From assembly GCA_021738605.1 (NCBI GenBank), contig JAIPBY010000141.1:1-6374 (forward strand): a stretch of 6,374 bases of DNA, read 5' to 3'. The stretch comes from Chitinophagaceae bacterium (GTDB lineage: Bacteria; Bacteroidota; Bacteroidia; Chitinophagales; Chitinophagaceae). The translations under genes and the position numbers were made by a program. Position 1 is the first letter of the stretch. The number at the start of each line of letters is the position of its first letter. This document shows, in pieces, positions 1 through 6,374 of this stretch. The notes beneath the pieces were generated by a model that ran no database searches, was not told where the DNA came from, and saw only the letters and a list, made by a program, of their open reading frames with translations.

Positions 1-775
1 TCAACTCAATGAAGGTAACCATGCCATTCACAAGGGTAAACTTGAACGCAAAATGACCAATAGAAAGGATGACAACTGCCGTGATCATCTGAAAAGCAAT
101 CCTTCCCAGTCCTTCTCCAAAAACGATATAAGTTCTTTTTATGGGTGTTGCAAAAAATCGTTTGAGCACAAGTGTTTGGCGAAGGCTAAAGAAAATGAAT
201 GCTACACCAAATACTCCGGCACTCAACAAAGAAAAACCAAGCTGACCCGGCAAAATGAAATCAATGGTGCGGTATTCCCTCCCGGGCAAGGTTTCCTTTT
301 GCATGTAAGCATAGCTGGGTCTTTGCGGAAAATTGACAAGATCCAACTCTGCAATGGCCTGCTGTATGATGGATTGCAATAAACCTATCCTGTCAGCAGC
401 CGCTGTAGAAGTGGTGATCTCAACAGCATATTTAGGATAGGCGGCAGGATTGATTTCCCTGATATTGATGATGGCGGTAATATGCCCTTTTTCCAATTCT
501 TGCCTCGAAATCATCAAGGGTTGTGAGATAACCTTGAGGTTGGACTTTTCCAACAGTTTTGTGTACAATTCGTTTGCATTGGATGAAGCGGGATCGAAGG
601 TAACCCTGATAACAGGTGTTGTTGAACTGAGAAATCCAAATACAAGGATGAAAATGATAGGAAACAGAAAACTGAAAATCACCGCAGAAGGGCTTCTGAA
701 AATTGACTTCAAACTTGCTTTTGCAATGGCCAGCATAGCCCTCCACTGGTTGTATTTACCCTTAGGATTGTTCAT
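1..775 (-). CDS. ABC-2 type transporter permease, N-terminal part (cut by window edge)
   Basis: This is the membrane subunit of an ABC-2 type transporter (DrrB/NatB/YhhJ-like), which would move a substrate across the inner membrane with a separate ATPase. The start is ATG at 775-773 (MNNPKGKYNQWRAM) and 258 residues are visible before the gene leaves the window at its C-terminal side. A hydrophobic segment at about residues 31-50 is followed by a polar extracytoplasmic stretch of about 125 residues. The characteristic start of the permease core then follows, with DFILPGQLGFSLLSAGVFGV at about 172-191 and further membrane segments near 178-198 and 225-245. The order of one helix, a large soluble domain and then the core is typical of this family, whose members are usually about 370-430 residues, so roughly a third is missing. 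It lies 32 nt downstream of sppA on the same strand and is probably co-transcribed. No ATPase gene is visible, so it must lie beyond the left edge or elsewhere. The substrate cannot be inferred. Confidence 0.85.
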   Translation of the reverse strand, partial: MNNPKGKYNQWRAMLAIAKASLKSIFRSPSAVIFSFLFPIIFILVFGFLSSTTPVIRVTFDPASSNANELYTKLLEKSNLKVISQPLMISRQELEKGHITAIINIREINPAAYPKYAVEITTSTAAADRIGLLQSIIQQAIAELDLVNFPQRPSYAYMQKETLPGREYRTIDFILPGQLGFSLLSAGVFGVAFIFFSLRQTLVLKRFFATPIKRTYIVFGEGLGRIAFQMITAVVILSIGHFAFKFTLVNGMVTFIEL

Positions 776-807
776 GTTCGCTGTTTCTCAGTTTTGGTAA
801 AAATAAC

Positions 808-2562
808 TCACTTGATGATAAACTCAAACGGAAGTTGGCTCTTGATTTCCCCTTTTTCTTCCTTCATGGCTTTGATGCGCTTGAAAAGTTGGTAATATTC
901 CATACCCAATTCTTTTTGCAGGGTTGAACTTGTCAGATCGCTGCTGCCCTTGTCCATAAAATATTCCAATATGGATTGAGGCTCCGGGTATTTTCTGACC
1001 TTGAATTCTTTCATGCCAGCCATTTTTGCAGCCTCTGCTATGGCCTCTTCCAGCCCGCCTATCTTGTCTGCCAACCCAAGTTGTATGGCTCTTTTGCCTG
1101 TCCAAACCCTGCCCTGGGCGATACTGTCAATATAGTTGATGTCCTTTTTGCGGCCTTCTGCAACCCTGGTTTTGAAATCGAGGTAAATCTGGTCTACCTG
1201 ACCCTGAATGAATTGTTTTTCATTCTCCGTCAAGGCTCTTGTAACAGAGGGCATGTCTGCATATTCTCCTGTTTTTACACGGTCAAAACTGATGCCCAGC
1301 TTGTTGTTCATGAAACTTGAAAAATCGGGAACAATAGAAAACACACCGATTGAACCTGTAATGGTATTGGGCTGCACCATGATTTTATCAGCATTACAAG
1401 CAATATAATACCCCCCGCTTGCAGCAACATCACCCATGGACACAACAATTTTTTTGCCTTCCTTTTTGATCAGCTCCAGTTCTCTCCAGATGATCTCACT
1501 GGCCAGGCTGCTGCCTCCTGGAGAATTAACCCGCAGCACGATGGCCTTTACAGACTTGTCTGAGCGCAGCTTTCGCAGCAAAGCCAGGTATTCATCAGAA
1601 CCAATCTGGTCTGGAGAACCCCTCCCATAAACAATTTCTCCCTCGGCCAACACCAGTGCAATCTTGTCTTTTGAATAGGCCCCAGTAACGCTGACGGCTT
1701 TTGAATATTTGGCAAGGCTGATAAAATTGATCTTGTCTGTTTTTCCGATTTTCAAGCGCTGCCTGATTTCATCCCTCACCTGATCATCATATTTCAATCC
1801 ATCCAATAATCCTGCAGCAACTGCTTTCTCAGGCTTATCCAGGGCAAATCGATTGGCATAGGATTTAAGGGAATCAATGCTTTTATTTCTTGATGATGCA
1901 ACAGCATCAATCATTTCATCATAAATGTCATTCAACCAAACACTGGTCTGCTCTTTATTGGCATCAGACATGGAAGTTGTCCTGAATGGCTCTGTAGCAC
2001 TCTTGAATTTTCCTGCATAAAAAATCTGTGGCTTGATCTCCAGTTTATCAATCAGGTTCTTGAAAAAAGTATATTCCACAGACATGCCCTGCCATTCAAA
2101 CATCCCCTTGGGATGGCAGTAAACCTTATTGGCCACACTGGCCACATAGTATGCTTTTTGTGAGATATAATCGCCATATCCAATGATGAATTTGCCAGAA
2201 GTTTTGAATGTCGTCAATGCATTGCGCAATTCTGAAGACCCTGCATATCCATTGGCATTGTCCTTGGATAAAAGGTATACTCCACGGATAGATGAATCCT
2301 TTGAGGCTTTTTCAATCAACTTGATGGCAGTGTTCATATCCGGCTGAAGATCATCGCCTGTAATCTCTGCAATGGGATCTTCCATGGTTCTGTCGTTATA
2401 GGCTTTTGAAAGATCAATCACCAAAACAGATTTTCCTTCAACTGATACTTTTTCAGAAGCAAGAAAAGCCCCTGCAATCCCAAAGAACAACAGGAAGATC
2501 AGACCAAAGAAAATGATCATTGCCAGCAAGGATGCAAAAAAACTTTTGAAAAAACTTTTCAC
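808..2562 (-). CDS. sppA: Signal peptide peptidase SppA, long (67K) type
   Basis: This is a membrane-anchored serine protease that degrades signal peptides left after secretion, and perhaps other membrane peptides (family S49). The protein has 584 residues, close to the 618 of E. coli SppA, and has the two tandem S49 domains of the long form. Residues 11-33 form a hydrophobic N-terminal anchor after a basic K/F-rich start. The Ser-Lys dyad is intact: the general-base lysine is K187 in the N-domain motif GKFKSATEPF, and the nucleophile is S382 in the C-domain motif DVAASGGYY, followed by NTITGSIGVF (399-408). Spacing between the two (195) is close to that in E. coli (200). The start codon is GTG (2562-2560). 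No in-frame ATG lies in the upstream spacer, and the next internal ATG (residue 15) would remove part of the anchor, so GTG is preferred. The stop is TGA at 810-808. It diverges from folK and lies upstream of the ABC permease on the same strand. Confidence 0.95.
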   Translation of the reverse strand: MKSFFKSFFASLLAMIIFFGLIFLLFFGIAGAFLASEKVSVEGKSVLVIDLSKAYNDRTMEDPIAEITGDDLQPDMNTAIKLIEKASKDSSIRGVYLLSKDNANGYAGSSELRNALTTFKTSGKFIIGYGDYISQKAYYVASVANKVYCHPKGMFEWQGMSVEYTFFKNLIDKLEIKPQIFYAGKFKSATEPFRTTSMSDANKEQTSVWLNDIYDEMIDAVASSRNKSIDSLKSYANRFALDKPEKAVAAGLLDGLKYDDQVRDEIRQRLKIGKTDKINFISLAKYSKAVSVTGAYSKDKIALVLAEGEIVYGRGSPDQIGSDEYLALLRKLRSDKSVKAIVLRVNSPGGSSLASEIIWRELELIKKEGKKIVVSMGDVAASGGYYIACNADKIMVQPNTITGSIGVFSIVPDFSSFMNNKLGISFDRVKTGEYADMPSVTRALTENEKQFIQGQVDQIYLDFKTRVAEGRKKDINYIDSIAQGRVWTGKRAIQLGLADKIGGLEEAIAEAAKMAGMKEFKVRKYPEPQSILEYFMDKGSSDLTSSTLQKELGMEYYQLFKRIKAMKEEKGEIKSQLPFEFIIK

Positions 2563-2599
2563 TGCAAATGGGTTTAGAAGGCGAAAATAAAGAACTTTA

Positions 2600-2613
2600 C
2601 CCGCCGAAGCGGG
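2600..2613. repeat. Perfect 5-bp GC-rich inverted repeat with tetraloop in the sppA/folK spacer
   Basis: CCCGC (2600-2604), a 4-nt loop CGAA (2605-2608) and GCGGG (2609-2613) form a perfect inverted repeat in an otherwise AT-rich spacer. Read on the minus strand it is CCCGC-TTCG-GCGGG, a C(UUCG)G tetraloop, one of the most stable RNA hairpin types known. On the plus strand it ends 8 nt before the chosen folK ATG and could affect initiation there. No T-run follows on either strand, so it does not look like an intrinsic terminator. It may instead be a protein-binding palindrome or a copy of a dispersed short repeat. The function is unknown. Confidence 0.5.
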
Positions 2614-2621
2614 ATCTATTT

Positions 2622-3107
2622 ATGAAAGAAGTGTATTTATTGATAGGTGGTAATATTGGAGACCGTTTCTTCTTTTTAGGGGAAGCCCAAAGGCTGATTT
2701 CCCAACAATGTGGACAAGTTACCAGCAGTTCCGCTGTATATGAAACCGCTGCATGGGGCAAAGAAGACCAGCCGGCCTTCCTCAACCAGGTTTTGGTCAT
2801 CCAAACTGCACTGGGGCCAGTAGAGCTCATGGCTGCAATTTTGGTAATTGAACAACAAATGGGAAGATTGCGCAGGGAAAGGAATGGGGAAAGGAATATT
2901 GACATTGATATCCTTTACTATGAAAATGAAGTGCTTGAACTGCCAGAGCTGACCATTCCCCATCCCAGAATTTACATGCGAAAATTCGCCTTGATCCCCC
3001 TGCTGGAGTTGAATGCAACAAAAATAGACCCTGTGCATAACAAAACCATCCAGGCACTTCTAGAGGCATGCCCAGACAGCCTTGAAGTAAGACAATTTTC
3101 AAAATGA
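2622..3107 (+). CDS. folK: 2-amino-4-hydroxy-6-hydroxymethyldihydropteridine pyrophosphokinase (HPPK)
   Basis: This cytoplasmic enzyme of folate synthesis transfers pyrophosphate from ATP to 6-hydroxymethyl-7,8-dihydropterin, making the substrate of dihydropteroate synthase. The protein has 161 residues, usual for stand-alone HPPK (about 160). It shows the N-terminal strand and loop YLLIGGNIGDR (5-15), the segment WGKEDQPAFLNQV (45-57), and the family signature R87-N-G-E-R91-N-I-D94-I-D96-I-L, where D94 and D96 are the expected magnesium ligands. TIPHPR (111-116) and FALIPLLEL (122-130) complete the fold. I chose ATG 2622 because the HPPK fold starts at once from it. An in-frame ATG at 2568 would add 18 residues without family resemblance and would translate through the hairpin at 2600-2613. 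The stop overlaps the next gene's start (ATGA, 3104-3107), suggesting translational coupling. No fused DHNA or DHPS domain is present. Confidence 0.95.
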   Translation: MKEVYLLIGGNIGDRFFFLGEAQRLISQQCGQVTSSSAVYETAAWGKEDQPAFLNQVLVIQTALGPVELMAAILVIEQQMGRLRRERNGERNIDIDILYYENEVLELPELTIPHPRIYMRKFALIPLLELNATKIDPVHNKTIQALLEACPDSLEVRQFSK

Positions 3108-3736
3108 AGTATACATTCATCACCATTGAAGGAAATATTGGGGCCGGGAAAACAACCCTGGCCAACCTGCTTGCAGAGCGTTTGAATGCCAGGCTCATCC
3201 TTGAAGAGTTCGCAGACAATCCTTTTCTGGCCAAGTTTTATGACAACCCTGCGCAATATGCTTTTTCCGTTGAGCTCTTTTTCATGGCAGAACGATACAA
3301 ACAACAAAAAGACCTGGTAGGGCAACAAGACATGTTCAGGACCTTGACCATATCCGATTATCTTTTTACCAAATGCTTGTTGTTTGCCAAAGTAAACTTG
3401 CCGGACGATGAATTCAGGCTCTACCAGAGGTTGTTTGACATCATGCACCATCAGATGATACAACCCGAACTGCTCATCTACCTGCATTCACCCGTGAGCA
3501 AATTGCAGGAAAACATCAAAAAAAGGAATCGGCCTTACGAGCAGAATATCCAAAACGATTATCTCTACAATATTCAACAAACCTATACCCATTATATCAA
3601 ACAGCACAACATGAAAACGCTGTTTGTTGACACCAGCAATGCCGATTTCACCGGCAATCCCAAACACCTTGATACCATCTTGCAAGCGCTTGAAAAAGAA
3701 TATGGGGATGGGCAACATTTTATTTCACTTCCCTGA
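3104..3736 (+). CDS. Deoxynucleoside kinase (dNK/dCK/dGK family)
   Basis: This is a cytoplasmic salvage kinase that phosphorylates a deoxynucleoside to its 5'-monophosphate using a nucleoside triphosphate. The protein has 210 residues, normal for bacterial members. The P-loop is GNIGAGKTT (10-18, K16). E35 in LEEFADNPFL (34-42) is the likely catalytic base, SDY (84-86) lies in the region of the substrate-site motif, and KKRNRPYEQ (139-147) is the arginine-rich LID, with R141 and R143 placed to hold the phosphates. Aligned on D85, the ERS triplet of human dCK falls on R79-T80-L81, so the eukaryotic specificity motif is absent. Whether the enzyme prefers dA, dG, dC or other substrates cannot be read from the sequence. 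The ATG overlaps the folK stop by 4 nt (ATGA). A folK-dNK pair is, as I recall, common in Bacteroidota and probably reflects genome economy rather than a shared pathway. Confidence 0.92.
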   Translation: MKYTFITIEGNIGAGKTTLANLLAERLNARLILEEFADNPFLAKFYDNPAQYAFSVELFFMAERYKQQKDLVGQQDMFRTLTISDYLFTKCLLFAKVNLPDDEFRLYQRLFDIMHHQMIQPELLIYLHSPVSKLQENIKKRNRPYEQNIQNDYLYNIQQTYTHYIKQHNMKTLFVDTSNADFTGNPKHLDTILQALEKEYGDGQHFISLP

Positions 3737-3770
3737 TCAAGGTCAGCAACAATAACCGAAATTTGCGGGG

Positions 3771-5015
3771 ATGTTCAAATTTGTGAAACACCATAGTTTT
3801 GGGGCCCTCCGCTATCCGGAATTCAGGAGTTACATCCTGGCAAGGTTCTTCTTTATCATGGTACTGACCATGCAGGCCACCCTGATCAGCTGGAAGGTTT
3901 TCGAAATGACCAAAGATCCGTTCAGCATCGGGTTGATAGGATTGGTTGAGTTCGTTCCTGCTGTCATCATGGCCATCTACTCGGGGTATATCATCGACAG
4001 GACAGACAAGAAAAAACTGCTTCACCTGAGCATAGCAGGGAACCTCCTCCTTACCATCCTTTTTACCTACATAACCAGTGAACACGCATCAGCCTTGTTC
4101 AGCCAAACAGCAATCCTGATCAATATCTACCTCATCGCTTTTTGTACAGGTATTGCCAGGGCCTTCAGCGGCCCCACCTCATTTGCACTGGTGAGCAGCC
4201 TGGTTCCAAAGAAAGAACTTCCCAACGCCATCAGTTGGCACAGCAGTTCATGGCAGATTGCAGGTGTAAGTGGGCCAGCAATAGGCGGAATCCTTTACGG
4301 ATCAATGGGCATCACCTTTACTTTTTCACTGATGGTGGTACTCCTCACACTTTCCATCGCCATTCTTTTTTTGATTGGACCCAAACCACCCACCTTCACC
4401 ATCCCCCGGGAACCCATGCTGAAAAGCATTCAGGAAGGTTTTCGGTTTGTCTGGAATGCAAAAGAAATACTTGGCGTATTGAGCCTGGACCTGTTTGCTG
4501 TCTTTTTTGGAGGCGCCACCGCCCTGCTTCCTTATTTCTCGGAAATCATCCTGAAAACGGGTGCTGAAGGGTTGGGCATTCTTCGTTCGGCACCTGGAAT
4601 CGGCGCCATTGCAATGATGTTATTCGTGAACTTCGTACCCATGCGCAAGGACCAGGGCAAGATCATGTTGCTCTGTGTGGCAGGATTTGGCATGACCATG
4701 ATCATCTTTGGGCTTTCCACTGTTTTTTGGATTTCCTTTGCGGCCTTGTTCCTGTCGGGATTGTTGGATGGCATCAGTATGATTGTGCGCTCTACCATTC
4801 TCCAAACCAGGACACCTGAAGAAATGAAGGGAAGGGTTTCTGCACTGAACAGCATCTTCATCATCTCCTCCAACGAGCTAGGGGCTTTTGAAAGTGGATT
4901 TGCCTCGAGGCTGATGGGAGTGATTCCATCGGTGGTCTTTGGCGGAATGATGACCATCAGCATAGTGGTCTATACTTGGTTCAAGAATCCAGCCATCAGA
5001 AAAATCAATTACTAG
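3771..5015 (+). CDS. MFS transporter, MFS_3/EntS-like (drug or siderophore efflux type)
   Basis: This 414-residue integral membrane protein has the length and hydrophobic pattern of a 12-helix major facilitator transporter and is probably a proton-driven exporter. Motif A follows the second helix: G72-Y-I-I-D76-R77 with K80-K82. The first half ends near residue 203 and is followed by a cytoplasmic loop (about 204-230, PKPPTFTIPREP and onward). The second half carries KGRVSALNS (353-361) and the conserved ending SNELGAFESG (367-376), typical of the MFS_3 group that includes the enterobactin exporter EntS and many uncharacterised efflux proteins. No siderophore genes are nearby, so the substrate is unknown. 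The start is ATG 3771, 34 nt after the dNK stop; a GCGGGG run abuts the start too closely to be a normal ribosome site. It is probably co-transcribed with folK and dNK. It ends with TAG at 5013-5015, 2 nt from the stop of the opposing gene. Confidence 0.9.
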   Translation: MFKFVKHHSFGALRYPEFRSYILARFFFIMVLTMQATLISWKVFEMTKDPFSIGLIGLVEFVPAVIMAIYSGYIIDRTDKKKLLHLSIAGNLLLTILFTYITSEHASALFSQTAILINIYLIAFCTGIARAFSGPTSFALVSSLVPKKELPNAISWHSSSWQIAGVSGPAIGGILYGSMGITFTFSLMVVLLTLSIAILFLIGPKPPTFTIPREPMLKSIQEGFRFVWNAKEILGVLSLDLFAVFFGGATALLPYFSEIILKTGAEGLGILRSAPGIGAIAMMLFVNFVPMRKDQGKIMLLCVAGFGMTMIIFGLSTVFWISFAALFLSGLLDGISMIVRSTILQTRTPEEMKGRVSALNSIFIISSNELGAFESGFASRLMGVIPSVVFGGMMTISIVVYTWFKNPAIRKINY

Positions 5016-5017
5016 GT

Positions 5018-5503
5018 CTATTTTACCTCTTGCATCAGGCGTTCCATCACAACATAAGCGGCTGGGCAAAACGTTGTGTTCTTTAGTGTGAGGGCCTGTC
5101 TTTTGACAAATACATCTTCATCAGTGTAAGGAAATCTTCTGCAATCCGAGGGCCTGTCCTCATAAATGGAACAATGGTTGTCAGCCCCAAGGAATGGGCA
5201 GGGCTTGGTTTTCAGTACATAGTCTCCATCTGTATCAATGTCAAGGTAAGTATCGATAAAAACACTTTCCCGTAACCCCAAGACCTTGCTGATCCTTTTG
5301 ATGTCTGGGGTTTTGAAACGGGGGGAATAATTTTTGCAGCAATTGGCGCAGGTCAAGCAATTCACCTGTTCAAAGGCCTCCTCATGTAATGCGGGAAGCA
5401 CCTTCAATGCCTGGTTTTTGTTTACCCGTTGCAGGTAGGCCTTGTAGGCTTTTGCATGCGCCAACGATTGCTTTTCCCAATTGATCAATAATCCATCCGC
5501 CAT
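5018..5503 (-). CDS. YkgJ-family cysteine cluster protein (CxxCxxCC, putative metal-binding)
   Basis: This is a small soluble protein of the YkgJ/UPF0153 cysteine-cluster family, whose biochemical role is not established; zinc or iron-sulfur binding is generally assumed. Counted from the chosen ATG (5503-5501, MADGLLINWEKQ) it has 161 residues. It carries C49-x2-C52-x2-C55-C56, then C102 in KPCPFL, C111 in NHCSIYEDRP, C121 in SDCRRFP and C146 near the end. All eight cysteines expected of the family are present. A longer reading from TTG at 5527 would add eight residues (MFRFYFWG), but it uses a rare start and would translate the promoter-like element at 5515-5508, so I prefer the ATG. The gene is monocistronic here: it converges on the MFS gene with 2 nt between stops and diverges from gcvP. 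No partner suggests its target. Confidence 0.88.
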   Translation of the reverse strand: MADGLLINWEKQSLAHAKAYKAYLQRVNKNQALKVLPALHEEAFEQVNCLTCANCCKNYSPRFKTPDIKRISKVLGLRESVFIDTYLDIDTDGDYVLKTKPCPFLGADNHCSIYEDRPSDCRRFPYTDEDVFVKRQALTLKNTTFCPAAYVVMERLMQEVK

Positions 5504-5507
5504 ACCC

Positions 5508-5515
5508 CAAAAGTA
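5508..5515 (-). promoter_or_regulatory. Candidate Bacteroidota -7 element for the YkgJ-family gene
   Basis: On the minus strand, TACTTTTG (5515 to 5508) matches the Bacteroidota -7 consensus TAnnTTTG at all fixed positions. A TTTG lies 16 nt further upstream, slightly closer than the usual -33 spacing. The element ends only 4 nt before the preferred ATG, so transcription would begin at or inside the start codon and give a leaderless or nearly leaderless message. Short AT-rich matches occur by chance, so this remains a candidate. Confidence 0.3.
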
Positions 5516-5608
5516 AAACCTAAACAAACGCCAAACTACTGTTTCACCATTTAATCCACATTCCGTTTTTTTAGTCTACAAAATCATCATATACTGCCTT
5601 CTTCTGAT

Positions 5609-5616
5609 TAAATTTG
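5609..5616 (+). promoter_or_regulatory. Candidate Bacteroidota -7 element for gcvP
   Basis: TAAATTTG matches the TAnnTTTG consensus at every fixed position and points toward gcvP. A start about 5-7 nt downstream would leave a leader of about 50 nt before the ATG at 5672. I see no clear TTTG at the -33 position. The leader is too short for a glycine riboswitch, and no aptamer-like structure is apparent in it. Confidence 0.4.
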
Positions 5617-5671
5617 CACCCTGACAATTTTGGCATTTCAACTTGCATTTCTAACGAATAAAGACCCATCC

Positions 5672-6374
5672 ATGAATCTTTTGACGCAGCAGGAAAACGA
5701 ATTCAGCAGCAGGCATATCGGCCCTTCAGCCATCGAGGAAAAGGAAATGCTCAGCACCATTGGTGAGCCCAGTCTTGCCGCATTGGTAGAAAAAACAGTT
5801 CCACCGAATATCGTCAACCACAATGCGCTCAATGTTCCCCCAGCCATGAGTGAAGCTGCTTATCTTGAGCATGTTCGCGCCATCGGAGAAACCAATATTG
5901 TAGCCAAGAATTTCATTGGCCAGGGATACTATGGAACCCATACACCCAGTGTCATCCTCAGGAATATTTTTGAGAACCCAGGTTGGTACACCCAATACAC
6001 TCCCTACCAGGCAGAGATTGCACAAGGAAGACTGGAAAGCCTTTTGAACTACCAAACCATGGTCAGTGAACTGACAGGTTTACCGATTGCCAATGCCTCT
6101 TTGCTGGATGAATCTACAGCAGCCGCTGAAGCCATGACCATGTTTTTCAATGCCCTCAACAAACAGGACCATATCGACCGTCCAAGGTTCTTTGTAGACC
6201 AAAACTGCTTTCCACAGACGCTTGACCTACTGATCACAAGAGCATTACCCATTGGCATTGAAATAGTTACAGGAGAACTCTTAAGCGTCACATTAGATAA
6301 TTCATATTTCGGCGCCCTTGTTCAATACCCCAACAATATTGGAGAATTGAAGGATTACAAGGGCTTTATTGACC
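5672..6374 (+). CDS. gcvP: Glycine dehydrogenase (decarboxylating), P protein, N-terminal part (cut by window edge)
   Basis: This is the PLP-dependent P protein of the glycine cleavage system. It decarboxylates glycine and passes the aminomethyl group to the lipoyl arm of H protein (GcvH), feeding one-carbon units to tetrahydrofolate with GcvT and Lpd. The window shows 234 residues of a protein usually about 950-960 long, so about a quarter. The N-terminal RHIGP (14-18) is the classic entry of the family. It is followed by NFIGQGYYGTHTPSVILRN (80-98), ENPGWYTQYTPYQAEIAQGR (101-120) and the active-site segment ANASLLDESTAAAEAM (140-155), all closely matching E. coli GcvP. The PLP lysine lies in the C-terminal half, outside the window. 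The start is ATG 5672, placing RHIGP at the usual distance. The length of the family's single-chain form, rather than the split gcvPA/gcvPB form, cannot be confirmed without the rest. A -7-like element lies at 5609-5616. Confidence 0.95.
   Translation, partial: MNLLTQQENEFSSRHIGPSAIEEKEMLSTIGEPSLAALVEKTVPPNIVNHNALNVPPAMSEAAYLEHVRAIGETNIVAKNFIGQGYYGTHTPSVILRNIFENPGWYTQYTPYQAEIAQGRLESLLNYQTMVSELTGLPIANASLLDESTAAAEAMTMFFNALNKQDHIDRPRFFVDQNCFPQTLDLLITRALPIGIEIVTGELLSVTLDNSYFGALVQYPNNIGELKDYKGFID

Noticed and set aside
53..800. Open frames on the plus strand (53-382, 450-800) and in another minus frame (432-746)
   Set aside because: They are shadows of the ABC-2 permease read on the minus strand; their translations show no domain-like pattern, while the permease frame is clearly family-like.
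2582..2589. TATTTTCG on the minus strand as a -7 element for sppA
   Set aside because: It matches TAnnTTTG at five of six fixed positions and the upstream TTCG is only 15 nt away, so support is too weak to list as a feature.
2568..2621. Upstream in-frame start for folK adding 18 residues
   Set aside because: The extra residues have no resemblance to HPPK, and the conserved fold begins immediately after the ATG at 2622.
2597..3487. Long minus-strand open frames opposite folK and the deoxynucleoside kinase, up to 171 codons
   Set aside because: Both plus-strand genes have intact family motifs over the same bases; the antisense translations resemble no family and lack a plausible start context.
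4142..4963. Open frames overlapping the MFS gene on both strands (plus 4142-4567, minus 4532-4963)
   Set aside because: They are out-of-frame shadows of a hydrophobic, motif-bearing transporter; compositions are rich in H, R and P or M without structure.
4952..4970. Inverted repeat GACCA/TGGTC with a 9-nt loop near the 3' end of the MFS gene, considered as a terminator
   Set aside because: The 5-bp stem is short, the loop is large, no T-run follows, and it is inside coding sequence.
5617..5671. Glycine riboswitch ahead of gcvP
   Set aside because: The space between the candidate promoter and the ATG is about 50 nt, too short for a glycine aptamer, and no aptamer-like pairing is evident.

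Overview
The window reads as an ordinary chromosomal, housekeeping stretch from a member of the Bacteroidota. The grounds are the gene content (long-form SppA, a folate-pathway folK fused by overlap to a bacterial deoxynucleoside kinase, single-chain GcvP), moderate GC content, few Shine-Dalgarno-like sequences, and promoter-like motifs matching the Bacteroidota -7 consensus TAnnTTTG rather than the E. coli -10. A finer placement, perhaps Sphingobacteriia, Chitinophagia or Saprospiria, is a guess from gene order and was not tested.

Layout, left to right. Positions 1-2562 hold two minus-strand genes: sppA (2562-808), then after 32 nt an ABC-2 type permease (775 down past the left edge), probably one transcript. 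A 59-nt divergent spacer (2563-2621) with a perfect GC-rich hairpin separates them from a plus-strand run: folK (2622-3107), a deoxynucleoside kinase overlapping it by 4 nt (3104-3736), and after 34 nt an MFS_3/EntS-like transporter (3771-5015). This run meets a minus-strand YkgJ-family cysteine-cluster gene (5503-5018) tail to tail with only 2 nt between stop codons. A 168-nt divergent spacer (5504-5671) follows, holding two -7-like elements pointing in opposite directions, and then the N-terminal quarter of gcvP (5672 to the right edge).

The genes serve separate tasks: cleavage of peptides at the membrane (SppA), export or membrane transport (ABC permease, MFS), folate synthesis (FolK), deoxynucleoside salvage (dNK) and glycine cleavage (GcvP). 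FolK and GcvP touch one-carbon metabolism from two sides, since GcvP's system loads tetrahydrofolate, but they are in separate transcription units here. Coding covers nearly everything and no spacer exceeds 170 nt. I see no tRNA, rRNA, CRISPR array, insertion sequence, phage gene or defence system, and no convincing undescribed system. The points worth a second look are small: the hairpin before folK, non-ATG start decisions, the gap-free convergent junction, and a possible near-leaderless promoter.
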